Of a stretch of DNA of 64,000 nucleotides, positions 16,313 through 25,669 are shown piece after piece (within the stretch, counting starts at the first letter, position 1; each line of letters opens with the position of its first letter). The stretch comes from Bacteroides cellulosilyticus. Its GTDB lineage: Bacteria; Bacteroidota; Bacteroidia; Bacteroidales; Bacteroidaceae. The notes below the pieces were generated by a model. That model was given only the letters and a program-made list of their open reading frames with translations. It was not told where the DNA came from and made no database searches. Location: contig NZ_CP081903.1 in assembly GCF_020091405.1 (NCBI RefSeq), positions 5,642,501 to 5,706,500 on the forward strand, read 5' to 3'. The position numbers and the translations under genes are program-made.

Positions 16313-16945
16313 TTACTCCTTGCCTTCCTCCTCTTCTCCGCCTCCCGTAAGAATCGGCAGACAGATATTATACTTCACCGCCAGAATGCGCGTCACAAAC
16401 ACCGATACTCCGCCCACCACCTGACAAGCATAGGACTGCATTCCCAGCAGATCGCACAACCAGTAGGCCGTACCGCCTACCACACATGCCATCGCATAAA
16501 TCTCTTTTCGGAAAATCAGCGGTATCTCATTGATAAACACATCACGGATCACTCCACCCGCAGCACCCGTAATGCTACCCATAATGATGGCTACCCAGAA
16601 CGGATATCCCAATGCAATGCTCTTCCCTACACCGACCACCGTAAACAGTGCCAGACCGATACTGTCGAAGATGAAAAACGTATTATGCAAGTGAATGAGA
16701 TGCTTTCCGAAAAGAATGACCCAAAGTAAAGCCAGTCCCGTACAAATCAGATAGATAGGATCAGTCATCCACCCCGGCGTCACTCCCAGCAATACATCAC
16801 GGATGGTACCGCCGCCGATAGCCGTCACGAAACCTACCACGTACGCCCCAAACCAGTCGAACCGCTTTGCCGATGCCAGACGGATACCGCTGATGGCAAA
16901 AGCGAACGTACCTATAAAATCGAGAATTTGAACAAATGTAGGCAT
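16313..16945 (-). CDS. TRIC-type (UPF0126/YicG) membrane channel
   Basis: A 210-aa, strongly hydrophobic protein with about seven membrane helices and two internal repeats carrying the family signatures AIGGGTIRDVLLG (~45-58) and AAGGVIRDVF (~133-143). These are trimeric intracellular cation channel homologues; bacterial members have also been linked to glycine uptake. The C-terminus ends in a Glu-rich tail (GGGEEEEGKE). ATG 16945 is chosen over a TTG three codons upstream. Its leader is a run of heptads. Confidence 0.85.
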   Translation of the reverse strand: MPTFVQILDFIGTFAFAISGIRLASAKRFDWFGAYVVGFVTAIGGGTIRDVLLGVTPGWMTDPIYLICTGLALLWVILFGKHLIHLHNTFFIFDSIGLALFTVVGVGKSIALGYPFWVAIIMGSITGAAGGVIRDVFINEIPLIFRKEIYAMACVVGGTAYWLCDLLGMQSYACQVVGGVSVFVTRILAVKYNICLPILTGGGEEEEGKE

Positions 16946-16952
16946 GATAATC

Positions 16953-16980
16953 AATGATTAACGTTAAATGTTTAATGATT
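16953..16980. repeat. Four tandem heptads (AATGATT type) in the TRIC leader
   Basis: aatgatt, aacgtta, aatgttt, aatgatt, exactly 7 bp apart, beginning 8 bp upstream of the TRIC start codon. Same period as the hairpin elements but no second arm. Confidence 0.55.
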
Positions 16981-17066
16981 TATAATCGGTATTCATTAAA
17001 ATTATGGGCAAAGTAACGAATAATTTCCCTAAGAAAACGTATTTTTGTCTCATCAATTTATATGCA

Positions 17067-18170
17067 ATGAAAATAACAATCGTATCGGGCGCACGCCCCA
17101 ACTTCATGAAAATAGCTCCTATCACCCGGGCCATCAAAGCCGCGCAGGAAGCTGGAAAGAAGATTTCATACCGTCTCGTCTACACCGGGCGACAGGATGA
17201 TACCAGTCTGGATGCCTCCTTGTTTTCCGACCTGGACATGAAGCGGCCGGACGGTTATCTGGGAGTCACCGGACACGACCATTCGGAAGTGGCAGCCGCC
17301 ATCATGCTTGCTTTCGAGAAGGAACTGAACAATCATCCCGCGCAGGTAGTACTCGTTGTAGACGATCTTACCGCTACCATGAGCTGTTCCATCGTCGCCA
17401 AAAAGCGCGGTCTGAAAGTCGCGCACCTCATTGCCGGAACCCGTTCGTTCGATATGAATATGCCCCGCGAAGTAAACCGCACCATCGTAGATGCCATTTC
17501 CGACTATCTGTTTACCGCAGGCATGGTAGCCAACCGCAACCTGAACCAGGAAGGCATGATTCCCGAATACATCCATTATGTAGGCAATATATTGATAGAT
17601 ACCGTCCGCTACAACCGTCACCGTCTGTTGCAACCTGTATGGTTCTCCACCATAGGGCTGGAAAAGCGCGGTTACCTGTTGCTGACCCTCAACCGGCACG
17701 ACCTGCTGACCAAGAAACATGTACTCAAATCGTTGATACAAACATTGATTGAGAAATCCGAAGGCATGCCCATCATTGCGCCCCTGCACCCTTATGTGCA
17801 AAAAGCCATCAAATCGCTGGACATCCCCGCGCCTAATCTGCACATCCTGCCGCCTCAAAGTTATCTGCATTTCGGTTACCTCATCAACCATGCAAAAGGC
17901 ATTATAACGGACTCCGGAAACATTGCCGAGGAAGCTACCTTCCTCGATGTCCCCTGCATCACGCTCAACTCCTATGCCGAGCATCCCGAGACCTGGCGTG
18001 TAGGTACCAATGAGTTAGTGAATGAAGATTCCGTGGCTCTTGCCAATGCTTTGGAAAGACTAATGCTCGGCGAATGGAAACATACGACCCTGCCCGACCG
18101 TTGGGATGGACGTACAGCGGAACGTATCGTACAGACGTTGATTAACGGAGAATTAAAGGAGCATTACTGA
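17067..18170 (+). CDS. Divergent UDP-GlcNAc 2-epimerase (WecB-like)
   Basis: A 367-aa GT-B-fold protein of the non-hydrolysing UDP-N-acetylglucosamine 2-epimerase family: GARPNFMKIAPI at 8-19, VVDDLTATMS near 94, PREVNR near 132, LHPYV near 235 and TDSGNIAEEA near 281. Several family motifs are altered: H-x-E-A-G-L-R reads HLIAGTRS (near 119), so the usual Glu is Ile; the T-x-H-R-x-E-N motif reads TLNRHDL; and S-G-G is SGN. It may use a different substrate or have lost epimerase activity. ATG 17067 is used because a perfect TATTTTTG box sits at 17040-17047. The expected product would be UDP-ManNAc for surface glycans. Confidence 0.75.
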   Translation: MKITIVSGARPNFMKIAPITRAIKAAQEAGKKISYRLVYTGRQDDTSLDASLFSDLDMKRPDGYLGVTGHDHSEVAAAIMLAFEKELNNHPAQVVLVVDDLTATMSCSIVAKKRGLKVAHLIAGTRSFDMNMPREVNRTIVDAISDYLFTAGMVANRNLNQEGMIPEYIHYVGNILIDTVRYNRHRLLQPVWFSTIGLEKRGYLLLTLNRHDLLTKKHVLKSLIQTLIEKSEGMPIIAPLHPYVQKAIKSLDIPAPNLHILPPQSYLHFGYLINHAKGIITDSGNIAEEATFLDVPCITLNSYAEHPETWRVGTNELVNEDSVALANALERLMLGEWKHTTLPDRWDGRTAERIVQTLINGELKEHY

Positions 18171-18198
18171 ATCAGGGGTTAACTCCTCTACCTCCTAA

Positions 18199-19059
18199 CT
18201 AAACAGATAACCAACAGAAATAACCTAACTTATAGAAAGCGAAAAGCCGTAAAGAGGGGTGTTTTCCAGTCAGGTTCTTTTCCAAAAGACTCTCAGATAT
18301 ACGAAATAGGAAAGCGGTTAGTGCAACAGCATGAAACCGCTTTAAACTACTGTACCAGCGCAATAAGCGGACGTAAGGAAGCAATTCCTGTTCACAGCCC
18401 AAGAGGTTTTTCACAGAACGGCGTGTTTTCACCAAAAAAGAAGCCGCATCTTCCTCCACCAGATGCCAGACCGGATTTTCAATATGCAACACCGGTATAC
18501 CCGCATCTTCCAGCCTCTTTCCGAAAGCGGTATCCTCATATCCCAGATGAAACGTTTCGTCAAAACGGACACGCAGAAAAAGCTCTCTCGGAATAAAAAA
18601 GTTCATACTTATAAATCGCTGATAAGGATGCTTGCGACGTTCGGCAGCCGGTTGCGCTTCCACCTGCGCTCCGTATTTATTGCGCAGAAAGGAGTCCCCC
18701 TCCTCCGGATAACAAAAGCCACCGCAAACTACTTGTCCGCCCGCATTCTTGAGGTATAAAGAAAGAAAGTCCTCACCTACCGGACTTGTGTCCGTATCCA
18801 GAAAAAGCAAATAAGGATAACGCGCCTGTTCACCCAAATAATTGCGGATAAATGCCGGACCATGATTCGTCTCCAGTTCCAGCACACGACATCCGTCCAA
18901 CCGGTTCAACACACGATTTTCTTCCCTCACTTTCCGGCACGACGCGTCGTCCGCCAGCAAAATTTCGAAAGGAAACTCCGTCAGCAAGGCCATCTCATAT
19001 AATTTCCGAACCAACGAGACGCAATTTATATTATACACCGGAATGAGTATGGACAGCAT
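18199..19059 (-). CDS. Family 2 glycosyltransferase
   Basis: A 286-aa cytoplasmic GT-A protein: SILIPVYN at 3-10, LLADDAS at 34-40, LFLDTDTSP at 86-93 (the DxD metal site at 88-90), and YEDTAFGKRL near 165 with the acidic ED pair. No membrane segment is present. It transfers an unknown sugar, probably to an envelope glycan. ATG 19059 begins the conserved first strand; an upstream in-frame Met adds an unlike leader. It is convergent with the WecB-like gene, which may belong to the same pathway, though neither is in a visible polysaccharide cluster. Confidence 0.82.
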   Translation of the reverse strand: MLSILIPVYNINCVSLVRKLYEMALLTEFPFEILLADDASCRKVREENRVLNRLDGCRVLELETNHGPAFIRNYLGEQARYPYLLFLDTDTSPVGEDFLSLYLKNAGGQVVCGGFCYPEEGDSFLRNKYGAQVEAQPAAERRKHPYQRFISMNFFIPRELFLRVRFDETFHLGYEDTAFGKRLEDAGIPVLHIENPVWHLVEEDAASFLVKTRRSVKNLLGCEQELLPYVRLLRWYSSLKRFHAVALTAFLFRISESLLEKNLTGKHPSLRLFAFYKLGYFCWLSV

Positions 19060-19201
19060 ATTGTGAATTTTACGCGACAAATATAGCACAAATCATATGA
19101 AAGTTAAAGCAGATATAAACATTCCTCTTATTTCTTTAGATTATATTTACTTCTTATTTAACTGTATTTTGTTAACTTTGCGGCCTCATACTGACTTAAA
19201 T

Positions 19202-21790
19202 ATGAAACAACAATATATAGCTCTCATCCTTTTTCTGCTGTCATTATTCGTCGCACACAGCGCATCCGCACAGATTAAAGGTGTCGTGACCGACTCCCTC
19301 ACCAATGAACCATTAATGTACATCACCGTTCAATACGAGGGAAAAGGCGTGGGTGCCATCACCAATGCCGAAGGCGAATACACAGTGGAAACCCGCAAAG
19401 GCTGGAATGAATTATCATTCTCCGCCATCGGATACGTGACCAAGAAAGTCACCCTGAAGCCCACCACCAAAGTACTGAACGTGAAGCTGGCACCTGCCGA
19501 CGTCATGCTCTCCGAAGTTGTGGTGAAGCCCCAGAAAGAGAAATACTCCCGTAAGAACAATCCCGCTGTGGATTTTATGAGGAAAGTTATCGAGAACAAG
19601 AAAGAACTGAAACTGGAAGCCAACGACTTCTACCAGTATCAGAAATACGAAAAGATGAAGATGTCCATGAACGACGTCACCCCCGAAAAGATGGAAAAGG
19701 GCATCTACAAGAAATTCTCATTCTTCAAAGACCAGGTGGAAGTATCGCCCAAGACCAACAAGATGATCCTCCCCATCTCCATCAAGGAGACGTCTTCGAA
19801 GACCATCTACCGCAAAAGTCCCAAAAGCGAAAAAACCATCATCGAAGGTGTGAATTCCAGCGGTATCGAGGAGTTTTTCAATACGGGAGACATGTTGGGA
19901 ACCATCCTGACCGATGTCTTCTCCGATGTCAATATCTACGATGATGACATCCGGCTCCTGCAACGCCGCTTCGTCAGCCCCATCGGTCGTGGGGCCATCA
20001 GTTTCTATAAATACTACCTCATGGACACCGTCATGGTGGACCGTCAGGAGTGTGTGCACCTCACCTTCGTGCCGCAAAACTCACAGGATTTCGGTTTCAC
20101 GGGACACCTCTACGTAGTGAAGGATTCTACTTATGCCGTCAAGAAGTGTACCATGAACCTGCCCAAAAAGACCGGTGTGAACTTTGTGGACAACCTCGAC
20201 ATTGTACAGCAATTCGAGCAGATGCCGGACGGAAACTGGGTACTTACGGACGATGACATGACCGTGGAACTGCAATTCGTAAAAGGTATACAAGGACTTG
20301 AAGTGCAGCGTACTACCAAATACTCCAATTACAACTTTGAAGACATTGAGCCTCGTCTCTTCCGCCTGAAAGGCAACGTCATCAAAGAAGCCAATATGCT
20401 CAACAAGAGTGATGAATATTGGGCGAGTGTGCGTCAGGTTCCCCTCACAAAGAAAGAGAGTAACATGGACGTCTTCATGAACCGCATTGAGCAAATTCCC
20501 GGATTCAAATATGTCATCTTCGGTGCGAAAGCCCTGATTGAGAACTTCGTGGAAACGGGCACCAAGAAGCACCCCAGCAAGTTCGACTTCGGGCCTATCA
20601 ATACCACCATCACAAGCAATTACGTGAATGGCACACGTTTCCGTCTCAGTGGTATGACCACCGGTAACCTCGATCCGCACTGGAGTTTCAGCGGATATGC
20701 GGCCTACGGTACGAAGGACAAGAAATGGTTCTATAAAGGTCAGGCAGCCTACTCGTTCAACAAGCGCGAATATGTATTGTGGGAATTCCCCAAGCACTAC
20801 CTGGCTTTCGATTACAGTTACGACGTCATGTCTCCCATGGATAAATACCTCTCAACGGACAAGGATAATATGTTTGTGGGCTGGAAGTGGACCAAGGTAG
20901 ACCAGATGTCGTACATGCGCGACGCTACCCTGACCTACGAACTGGAAACCAATACCGGTTTCTCCATCAAAGCCATGGCACGCCACCGCAACGACCAGCC
21001 TGCCGGGGGTGTATTGCAATACTGGAAAAACGATGGTAACATCGCCGGAATATGGGATGATACGAATACCTTCATCAAGGACATCACCACCACCGAGCTC
21101 GGTGTCACCCTGCGTTACGCACCGGGTGAGACATATGTCAACACGAAGCAGCGCCGTGTGCCCGTATCGCTGGATGCCCCGATCTTCTCCCTCTCCCATA
21201 CCCTCGGTCTGAAAGGCGTGTTAGGTGGCGAGTACAACTTCAACCTTACGGAAGCCAGTATCCGTAAACGTTTCTGGTTCGGTTCGTGGGGTAAACTGGA
21301 TATTACCGCCCGTGCCGGCGCGCAGTGGAACACTGTACCGTTCCCCTTGCTAAACCTGCCCATGGCGAATCTATCATACATCACCCAGCACAACGAGTCA
21401 TTCAGCCTGATCAACAACATGGAGTTCCTGAACGACCGTTACGCCTCTCTCGCCCTGACCTACGACATGAATGGAAAGCTGTTCAACCGCATCCCGCTTA
21501 TCAAGAAGCTGAAGTGGCGTGAAACTTTCCGCATCCGTGGTATGTACGGCACCCTGACGGACAAAAACAATCCGTACAAGAGCCATAACAGCGAGTTGTT
21601 CCTTTTCCCCATGCGCGACGGTGTCCCCACCAGCCACGTAATGGGCAGCACTCCCTACTTGGAAGCCAGTGTAGGTATCTACAACATATTCAAGCTGTTG
21701 CACATCGAATATGTACGCCGCCTCACCTACACCGATATACCGGGAGTGAAGAAAGATGGCATACGCTTCATGATATTAATGATATTTTAG
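19202..21790 (+). CDS. DUF5686 outer-membrane protein with carboxypeptidase-regulatory-like domain
   Basis: An 862-aa exported protein: signal peptide ending SASA, a CarboxypepD_reg-like beta-sandwich at ~24-105 (IKGVVTDSLTNEPLMYITV, then FSAIGYVTKKV), then a long DUF5686 region with a probable C-terminal beta-barrel ending FMILMIF (terminal Phe). These two domains together are typical of Bacteroidetes. The role is unknown; no TonB plug or box is seen. ATG 19202 follows a perfect TAACTTTG box (19173-19180). It is separated from rarA by a heptad hairpin. Confidence 0.85.
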   Translation: MKQQYIALILFLLSLFVAHSASAQIKGVVTDSLTNEPLMYITVQYEGKGVGAITNAEGEYTVETRKGWNELSFSAIGYVTKKVTLKPTTKVLNVKLAPADVMLSEVVVKPQKEKYSRKNNPAVDFMRKVIENKKELKLEANDFYQYQKYEKMKMSMNDVTPEKMEKGIYKKFSFFKDQVEVSPKTNKMILPISIKETSSKTIYRKSPKSEKTIIEGVNSSGIEEFFNTGDMLGTILTDVFSDVNIYDDDIRLLQRRFVSPIGRGAISFYKYYLMDTVMVDRQECVHLTFVPQNSQDFGFTGHLYVVKDSTYAVKKCTMNLPKKTGVNFVDNLDIVQQFEQMPDGNWVLTDDDMTVELQFVKGIQGLEVQRTTKYSNYNFEDIEPRLFRLKGNVIKEANMLNKSDEYWASVRQVPLTKKESNMDVFMNRIEQIPGFKYVIFGAKALIENFVETGTKKHPSKFDFGPINTTITSNYVNGTRFRLSGMTTGNLDPHWSFSGYAAYGTKDKKWFYKGQAAYSFNKREYVLWEFPKHYLAFDYSYDVMSPMDKYLSTDKDNMFVGWKWTKVDQMSYMRDATLTYELETNTGFSIKAMARHRNDQPAGGVLQYWKNDGNIAGIWDDTNTFIKDITTTELGVTLRYAPGETYVNTKQRRVPVSLDAPIFSLSHTLGLKGVLGGEYNFNLTEASIRKRFWFGSWGKLDITARAGAQWNTVPFPLLNLPMANLSYITQHNESFSLINNMEFLNDRYASLALTYDMNGKLFNRIPLIKKLKWRETFRIRGMYGTLTDKNNPYKSHNSELFLFPMRDGVPTSHVMGSTPYLEASVGIYNIFKLLHIEYVRRLTYTDIPGVKKDGIRFMILMIF

Positions 21791-21874
21791 AAATTACAAA
21801 TTGCGAATTACAAATTACGAACTATTAATTTGTAATTCGCAATTCGTAATTTATAATTCGTAATTCGTAATTAA
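21791..21874. repeat. Heptad-repeat hairpin, AATTACG type
   Basis: Arms 21791-21817 and 21826-21852 pair over about 26 of 27 positions, built of units aaattac, aaattgc, gaattac. Further heptads (gtaattc) run to the base before the rarA ATG. It has the same design as the GCTACAA elements but a different unit and a short loop. Confidence 0.8.
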
Positions 21875-21875
21875 A

Positions 21876-23153
21876 ATGACTCCATTAGCAGAAAGGCTTC
21901 GCCCTAAAACCTTAGACGAGTACATCGGTCAAAAACACTTAGTAGGACCGGGTGCGGTGCTGCGCAAGATGATTGACGCAGGACGTATTTCTTCGTTCAT
22001 ACTATGGGGTCCTCCGGGTGTAGGGAAAACCACTCTGGCACAGATCATCGCGAATAAGCTGGAAACTCCGTTCTACACATTGAGCGCTGTGAGTAGCGGG
22101 GTGAAAGATGTGCGCGAAGTGATAGACCGCGCGAAGAGCAACCGTTTCTTCTCGCAAGGCAGTCCCATCCTGTTCATCGATGAAATACACCGTTTCAGCA
22201 AGTCACAGCAAGACTCACTGCTCGGAGCTGTGGAACAAGGCACAGTGACGCTGATAGGCGCTACCACGGAGAATCCGTCTTTTGAGGTAATCCGTCCGCT
22301 GCTGTCACGCTGCCAACTCTATGTGCTGAAATCTTTGGAAAAAGATGATTTACTGGAACTGTTGCAACGTGCCATTACCACCGACCATATACTGAAAGAG
22401 CGTACCATCGAGCTGAAAGAAACCACCGCCATGCTTCGCTACAGTGGTGGAGACGCCCGTAAATTGCTCAACATCCTGGATCTCGTTATTTCTTCCGAAG
22501 CCGGAGATCCCGTCGTCATCACCGATGAGATGGTGACAGAACGCCTGCAACAGAATCCGCTTGCCTACGACAAAGACGGAGAGATGCATTATGATATCAT
22601 CTCCGCCTTCATCAAGTCCATCCGTGGCAGTGATCCCGACGGTGCTATCTATTGGCTGGCCCGCATGGTAGAAGCCGGAGAAGATCCCGCATTCATCGCC
22701 CGCCGCCTTGTCATTTCCGCTTCGGAAGACGTGGGACTGGCAAACCCGAACGCCTTGCTGATTGCCAATGCGTGTTTCGACGCCGTAATGAAAGTGGGTT
22801 GGCCCGAAGGACGTATCCCTCTGGCGGAAGCCACCGTTTACCTTGCCACAAGCCCGAAGAGCAACTCCGCCTACATGGCCATCAACAATGCCCTGGAACT
22901 TGTACGCCAGACCGGCAATCTGCCCGTCCCCCTGCACCTGCGCAATGCACCTACCAAACTGATGAAACAGTTGGGTTATGGAGATAATTATAAGTATGCG
23001 CACGATTATCCCGGTCACTTCGTCAAGCAACAATTTCTGCCCGACGAGCTGAAAGACCGCCGTCTGTGGGAAGCACAGGACAATGCTGCCGAGCAGAAAC
23101 ATGCGGAACGGATGAGAGCGTTGTGGGGCGAGGATAAGTTCAGAAAATCGTAA
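21876..23153 (+). CDS. rarA: Replication-associated recombination protein A (RarA/MgsA)
   Basis: A 425-aa AAA+ ATPase: RLRPKTLDEYIGQKHL at the start, Walker A WGPPGVGKTTLA near 44-55, Walker B LFIDEIHRF near 98, sensor 1 LIGATTENPSFE near 127, then the tetramerisation domain (LPVPLHLRNAPTKLMKQLG near 350). Length and motif order fit RarA. It acts at stalled replication forks in the cytoplasm. ATG 21876 directly abuts the heptad element. Confidence 0.95.
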   Translation: MTPLAERLRPKTLDEYIGQKHLVGPGAVLRKMIDAGRISSFILWGPPGVGKTTLAQIIANKLETPFYTLSAVSSGVKDVREVIDRAKSNRFFSQGSPILFIDEIHRFSKSQQDSLLGAVEQGTVTLIGATTENPSFEVIRPLLSRCQLYVLKSLEKDDLLELLQRAITTDHILKERTIELKETTAMLRYSGGDARKLLNILDLVISSEAGDPVVITDEMVTERLQQNPLAYDKDGEMHYDIISAFIKSIRGSDPDGAIYWLARMVEAGEDPAFIARRLVISASEDVGLANPNALLIANACFDAVMKVGWPEGRIPLAEATVYLATSPKSNSAYMAINNALELVRQTGNLPVPLHLRNAPTKLMKQLGYGDNYKYAHDYPGHFVKQQFLPDELKDRRLWEAQDNAAEQKHAERMRALWGEDKFRKS

Positions 23154-23202
23154 TCTCAAATCTTTTCCCTAAATTTGCGTACTCACTTTAAATATATACA
23201 AA

Positions 23203-24156
23203 ATGAGAATTGTAGTATTAGACGGTTACACCACGAATCCCGGTGATCTGTGCTGGGATAAGTTGAAAGAGTTAGGCGAGTGCACGATCTATGATCGCAC
23301 CGCTCCCGGCGAAGTTCTTGAACGTGCTGCCGGTGCAGAAGCCATCCTTACCAATAAGGTAGTGATCAACAGCGAGACAATGGCCGCCCTGCCCGATCTG
23401 AAATACATCGGCGTGATGGCTACAGGCTACAACGTGGTAGACATCAACGCCGCCCGCGAACGCGGCATCATCACCACCAATATCCCTGCATACAGCACCC
23501 CCTCTGTCGGACAAATGGTATTTGCCCATATCCTGAACATCACCCAGCAAGTACGCCATTATTCCGAAGAAGTCAGCAAGGGAAACTGGAGCAAGAATCC
23601 CGACTTCTGCTTCTACGACACTCCACTCATCGAGCTGCTCGGAAAAAAAATCGGTATCGTAGGACTGGGACAGACCGGCTACAACACCGCCCGTATAGCC
23701 ATCGGCTTCGGTATGAAGGTATGGGCCTACACTTCCAAATCACGCCTCCAACTTCCTCCCGAAATCCGTAAAGCGGAACTCGACCAATTGTTCCACGAAT
23801 GTGACATCGTCAGCCTGCACTGCCCGCTGAACGACAGTACCCGTGAACTGGTCAACGCCAACCGCCTCTCCTTGATGAAACCCACCTCCATCCTCATCAA
23901 TACCGGACGCGGCCCGCTCATCAACGAACAAGATCTTGCCAATGCCCTGAATACCGGCATAATCTACGCCGCCGGACTGGATGTTCTTTCTGAAGAACCA
24001 CCCCGTGCCGACAATCCGTTACTCACCGCCCGGAATTGCTTCATCACCCCTCACATCGCATGGGCCAACTTTGAAGCCCGCCAAAGGCTGATACATATTC
24101 TTATCAGTAACTTAAAAGCATATATTGACGGAAAACCGGTAAATGTAATAAAATAA
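23203..24156 (+). CDS. D-2-hydroxyacid dehydrogenase (glycerate dehydrogenase / hydroxypyruvate reductase type)
   Basis: A 317-aa protein with substrate-binding and NAD-binding domains. The Rossmann motif GIVGLGQTGYNTA is near 149-160 and the catalytic triad regions are INTGRGPLI (Arg near 236), SEEPP (Glu near 266) and TPHIAW (His near 282). The enzyme reduces 2-oxoacids to D-2-hydroxyacids with NAD(P)H; hydroxypyruvate/glycerate specificity is inferred from overall likeness to HprA. A perfect -7 box TAAATTTG is at 23170-23177. Confidence 0.88.
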   Translation: MRIVVLDGYTTNPGDLCWDKLKELGECTIYDRTAPGEVLERAAGAEAILTNKVVINSETMAALPDLKYIGVMATGYNVVDINAARERGIITTNIPAYSTPSVGQMVFAHILNITQQVRHYSEEVSKGNWSKNPDFCFYDTPLIELLGKKIGIVGLGQTGYNTARIAIGFGMKVWAYTSKSRLQLPPEIRKAELDQLFHECDIVSLHCPLNDSTRELVNANRLSLMKPTSILINTGRGPLINEQDLANALNTGIIYAAGLDVLSEEPPRADNPLLTARNCFITPHIAWANFEARQRLIHILISNLKAYIDGKPVNVIK

Positions 24157-24240
24157 GCTACGAGCTACAAGCTACGAGTTACAAGTGCCTTCGGTATGAT
24201 AGCGCAGCCCCTCGTAGCTTGTAACTCGTAGCATGTAGCT
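24157..24240. repeat. Heptad-repeat hairpin, inverted loop orientation
   Basis: Left heptads gctacga, gctacaa, gctacga, gttacaa and a matching right arm (to 24240). The loop core reads gtgccttcggtatgatagcgcagc, the reverse complement of the core in the 6210 and 48230 copies. It starts on the base after the dehydrogenase stop. Confidence 0.85.
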
Positions 24241-24250
24241 TTATCACAAC

Positions 24251-25363
24251 ATGGGAAAATCAGAAATCAAAAGTTTATTCCGCAGCATTCCAGTCCTCCT
24301 GAGCATCGTATTGGCCCTTGTCACGATGATTGCTGCATTCTCCGGGAACTTCGACCCCGCCAATTCAAGGTACATGCCCGTACTGGGATTAGCACTGCCC
24401 GCACTATTACTGTGCAACCTGTTAGTCGCCATCTGCTGGGCATTCGCCCGCAGGCGTTGGGCATTCATTCCCCTTGCAGCATTAGTTTCCAACTACGGAT
24501 ATATCCTTGCCATCTTCCAGTTCAGCTTCACCAAGAAGATTCCCGAAGGCCACTACAGCAGCAATTATGCCGACGGATACCTGAAAATAGCCACCTACAA
24601 CGTTGGCAATTTCGGAGGGGAGATTACAGGCTACTCCTGCAAGGAAATCGCCCGCTACATGAAAGAACAGGAAGTCGATGTCCTCTGCTTCCAGGAATGT
24701 GGCGACAACAAATACTTCCCGATGGACAGCATCCGTAACGTATTTTCCCACTGGCGCTACGCCTTGATCCCTACCGAGGATTCTATCCGCGGAGTGCTTC
24801 CTATCGCCGTGTTCAGCCGTTACCCGCTCGTCAATCCCCAGTTCATTTCCTACCAGCAAAGCGCCAACTGTAGCATGCAGTGCGACATTATCCTGGGACG
24901 CGACACCGTCCGTCTGCTCAACAACCACTTGCAGACCACCAGCGTCAGCCAGAACCGCCGGAAATGGGAACGCGGACTTGCCAACAGTAACGACACCCGT
25001 CGTGAGGCAGAAGTCGTGCAAGGCGCCATCACTTCCCTGCACGACAACTTCGTGAAACGCGCCGAACAAACGGACAGCATCCGCCAACTGGTAGTTGCCA
25101 GCCCCTACCCCGTACTGGCCTGCGGTGACTTCAACTCCCTGCCATCCTCCTACACCTATGCCGAACTGTCCGATGTCCTCAAAGACGGCTTCCGCACCAG
25201 CGGTCGCGGCTACATGTACACCTACCGCTACTTCAAACGCCTGTTGCGCATCGACTACATATTCCATTCGCCCGGCATCCAGGGATACCGTTACTACTCG
25301 CCCGATCTGGACCTGTGCAGCGACCATAATCCGGTGCTGATGGAAATGAAAATTAAGAAATGA
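24251..25363 (+). CDS. Membrane-anchored endonuclease/exonuclease/phosphatase family protein
   Basis: A 370-aa protein with three hydrophobic segments (~12-30, ~42-62, ~72-92) followed by an EEP catalytic domain: ATYNVGNFGG near 114, metal-site Glu in CFQECGDN near 153, GDFNSLPSS near 296 and SDHNPVL near 356. The family cleaves phosphodiesters in nucleic acids, lipids or nucleotides; the substrate cannot be assigned. The catalytic domain probably faces the periplasm. Confidence 0.85.
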   Translation: MGKSEIKSLFRSIPVLLSIVLALVTMIAAFSGNFDPANSRYMPVLGLALPALLLCNLLVAICWAFARRRWAFIPLAALVSNYGYILAIFQFSFTKKIPEGHYSSNYADGYLKIATYNVGNFGGEITGYSCKEIARYMKEQEVDVLCFQECGDNKYFPMDSIRNVFSHWRYALIPTEDSIRGVLPIAVFSRYPLVNPQFISYQQSANCSMQCDIILGRDTVRLLNNHLQTTSVSQNRRKWERGLANSNDTRREAEVVQGAITSLHDNFVKRAEQTDSIRQLVVASPYPVLACGDFNSLPSSYTYAELSDVLKDGFRTSGRGYMYTYRYFKRLLRIDYIFHSPGIQGYRYYSPDLDLCSDHNPVLMEMKIKK

Positions 25364-25423
25364 AAGGTATATATTTTCAAAGAAAAGAATTATATTTGTC
25401 TATTACGTAAAAAAGCATCGTTT

Positions 25424-25669
25424 ATGGATAAACAGAAAACAAATATACAGATACCCGATGTAAATGAGTTAAACTTTACAATAGCCCTCATTTCCGAATT
25501 TTCCAAGCGATTCAATTTGGGACAGAAACAAGCGTTCAATTATATTAACCGTTTCAAAGGTATGCAGTTTCTTCGTAAACACTATCAAAGTCTGCACACT
25601 CAATCATTTGATGATGCTATAGATGATATTCTCACCGTATGCCAACATAACGGAGGAAAGCTAAAATGA
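25424..25669 (+). CDS. DUF3791 protein, possible antitoxin
   Basis: An 81-aa helical protein; the core FTIALISEFSKRFNLGQKQ and HYQSLHTQSFDDAIDDI match DUF3791. It overlaps the next gene by 4 bp (ATGA), which implies translational coupling. A perfect TATATTTG box is at 25391-25398. DUF3791 genes recur beside DUF3990 genes, so a toxin-neutralising role is plausible but unproven. Confidence 0.75.
   Translation: MDKQKTNIQIPDVNELNFTIALISEFSKRFNLGQKQAFNYINRFKGMQFLRKHYQSLHTQSFDDAIDDILTVCQHNGGKLK

Noticed and set aside
18168..18198. Heptads between the WecB-like and GT2 genes
   Set aside because: Repeats ACTCCTC, TACCTCC, TAACTAA are too diverged to separate from chance.
22350..23159. 269-aa minus-strand frame opposite rarA
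   Set aside because: Shadow of a well-conserved gene; no motifs or leader.
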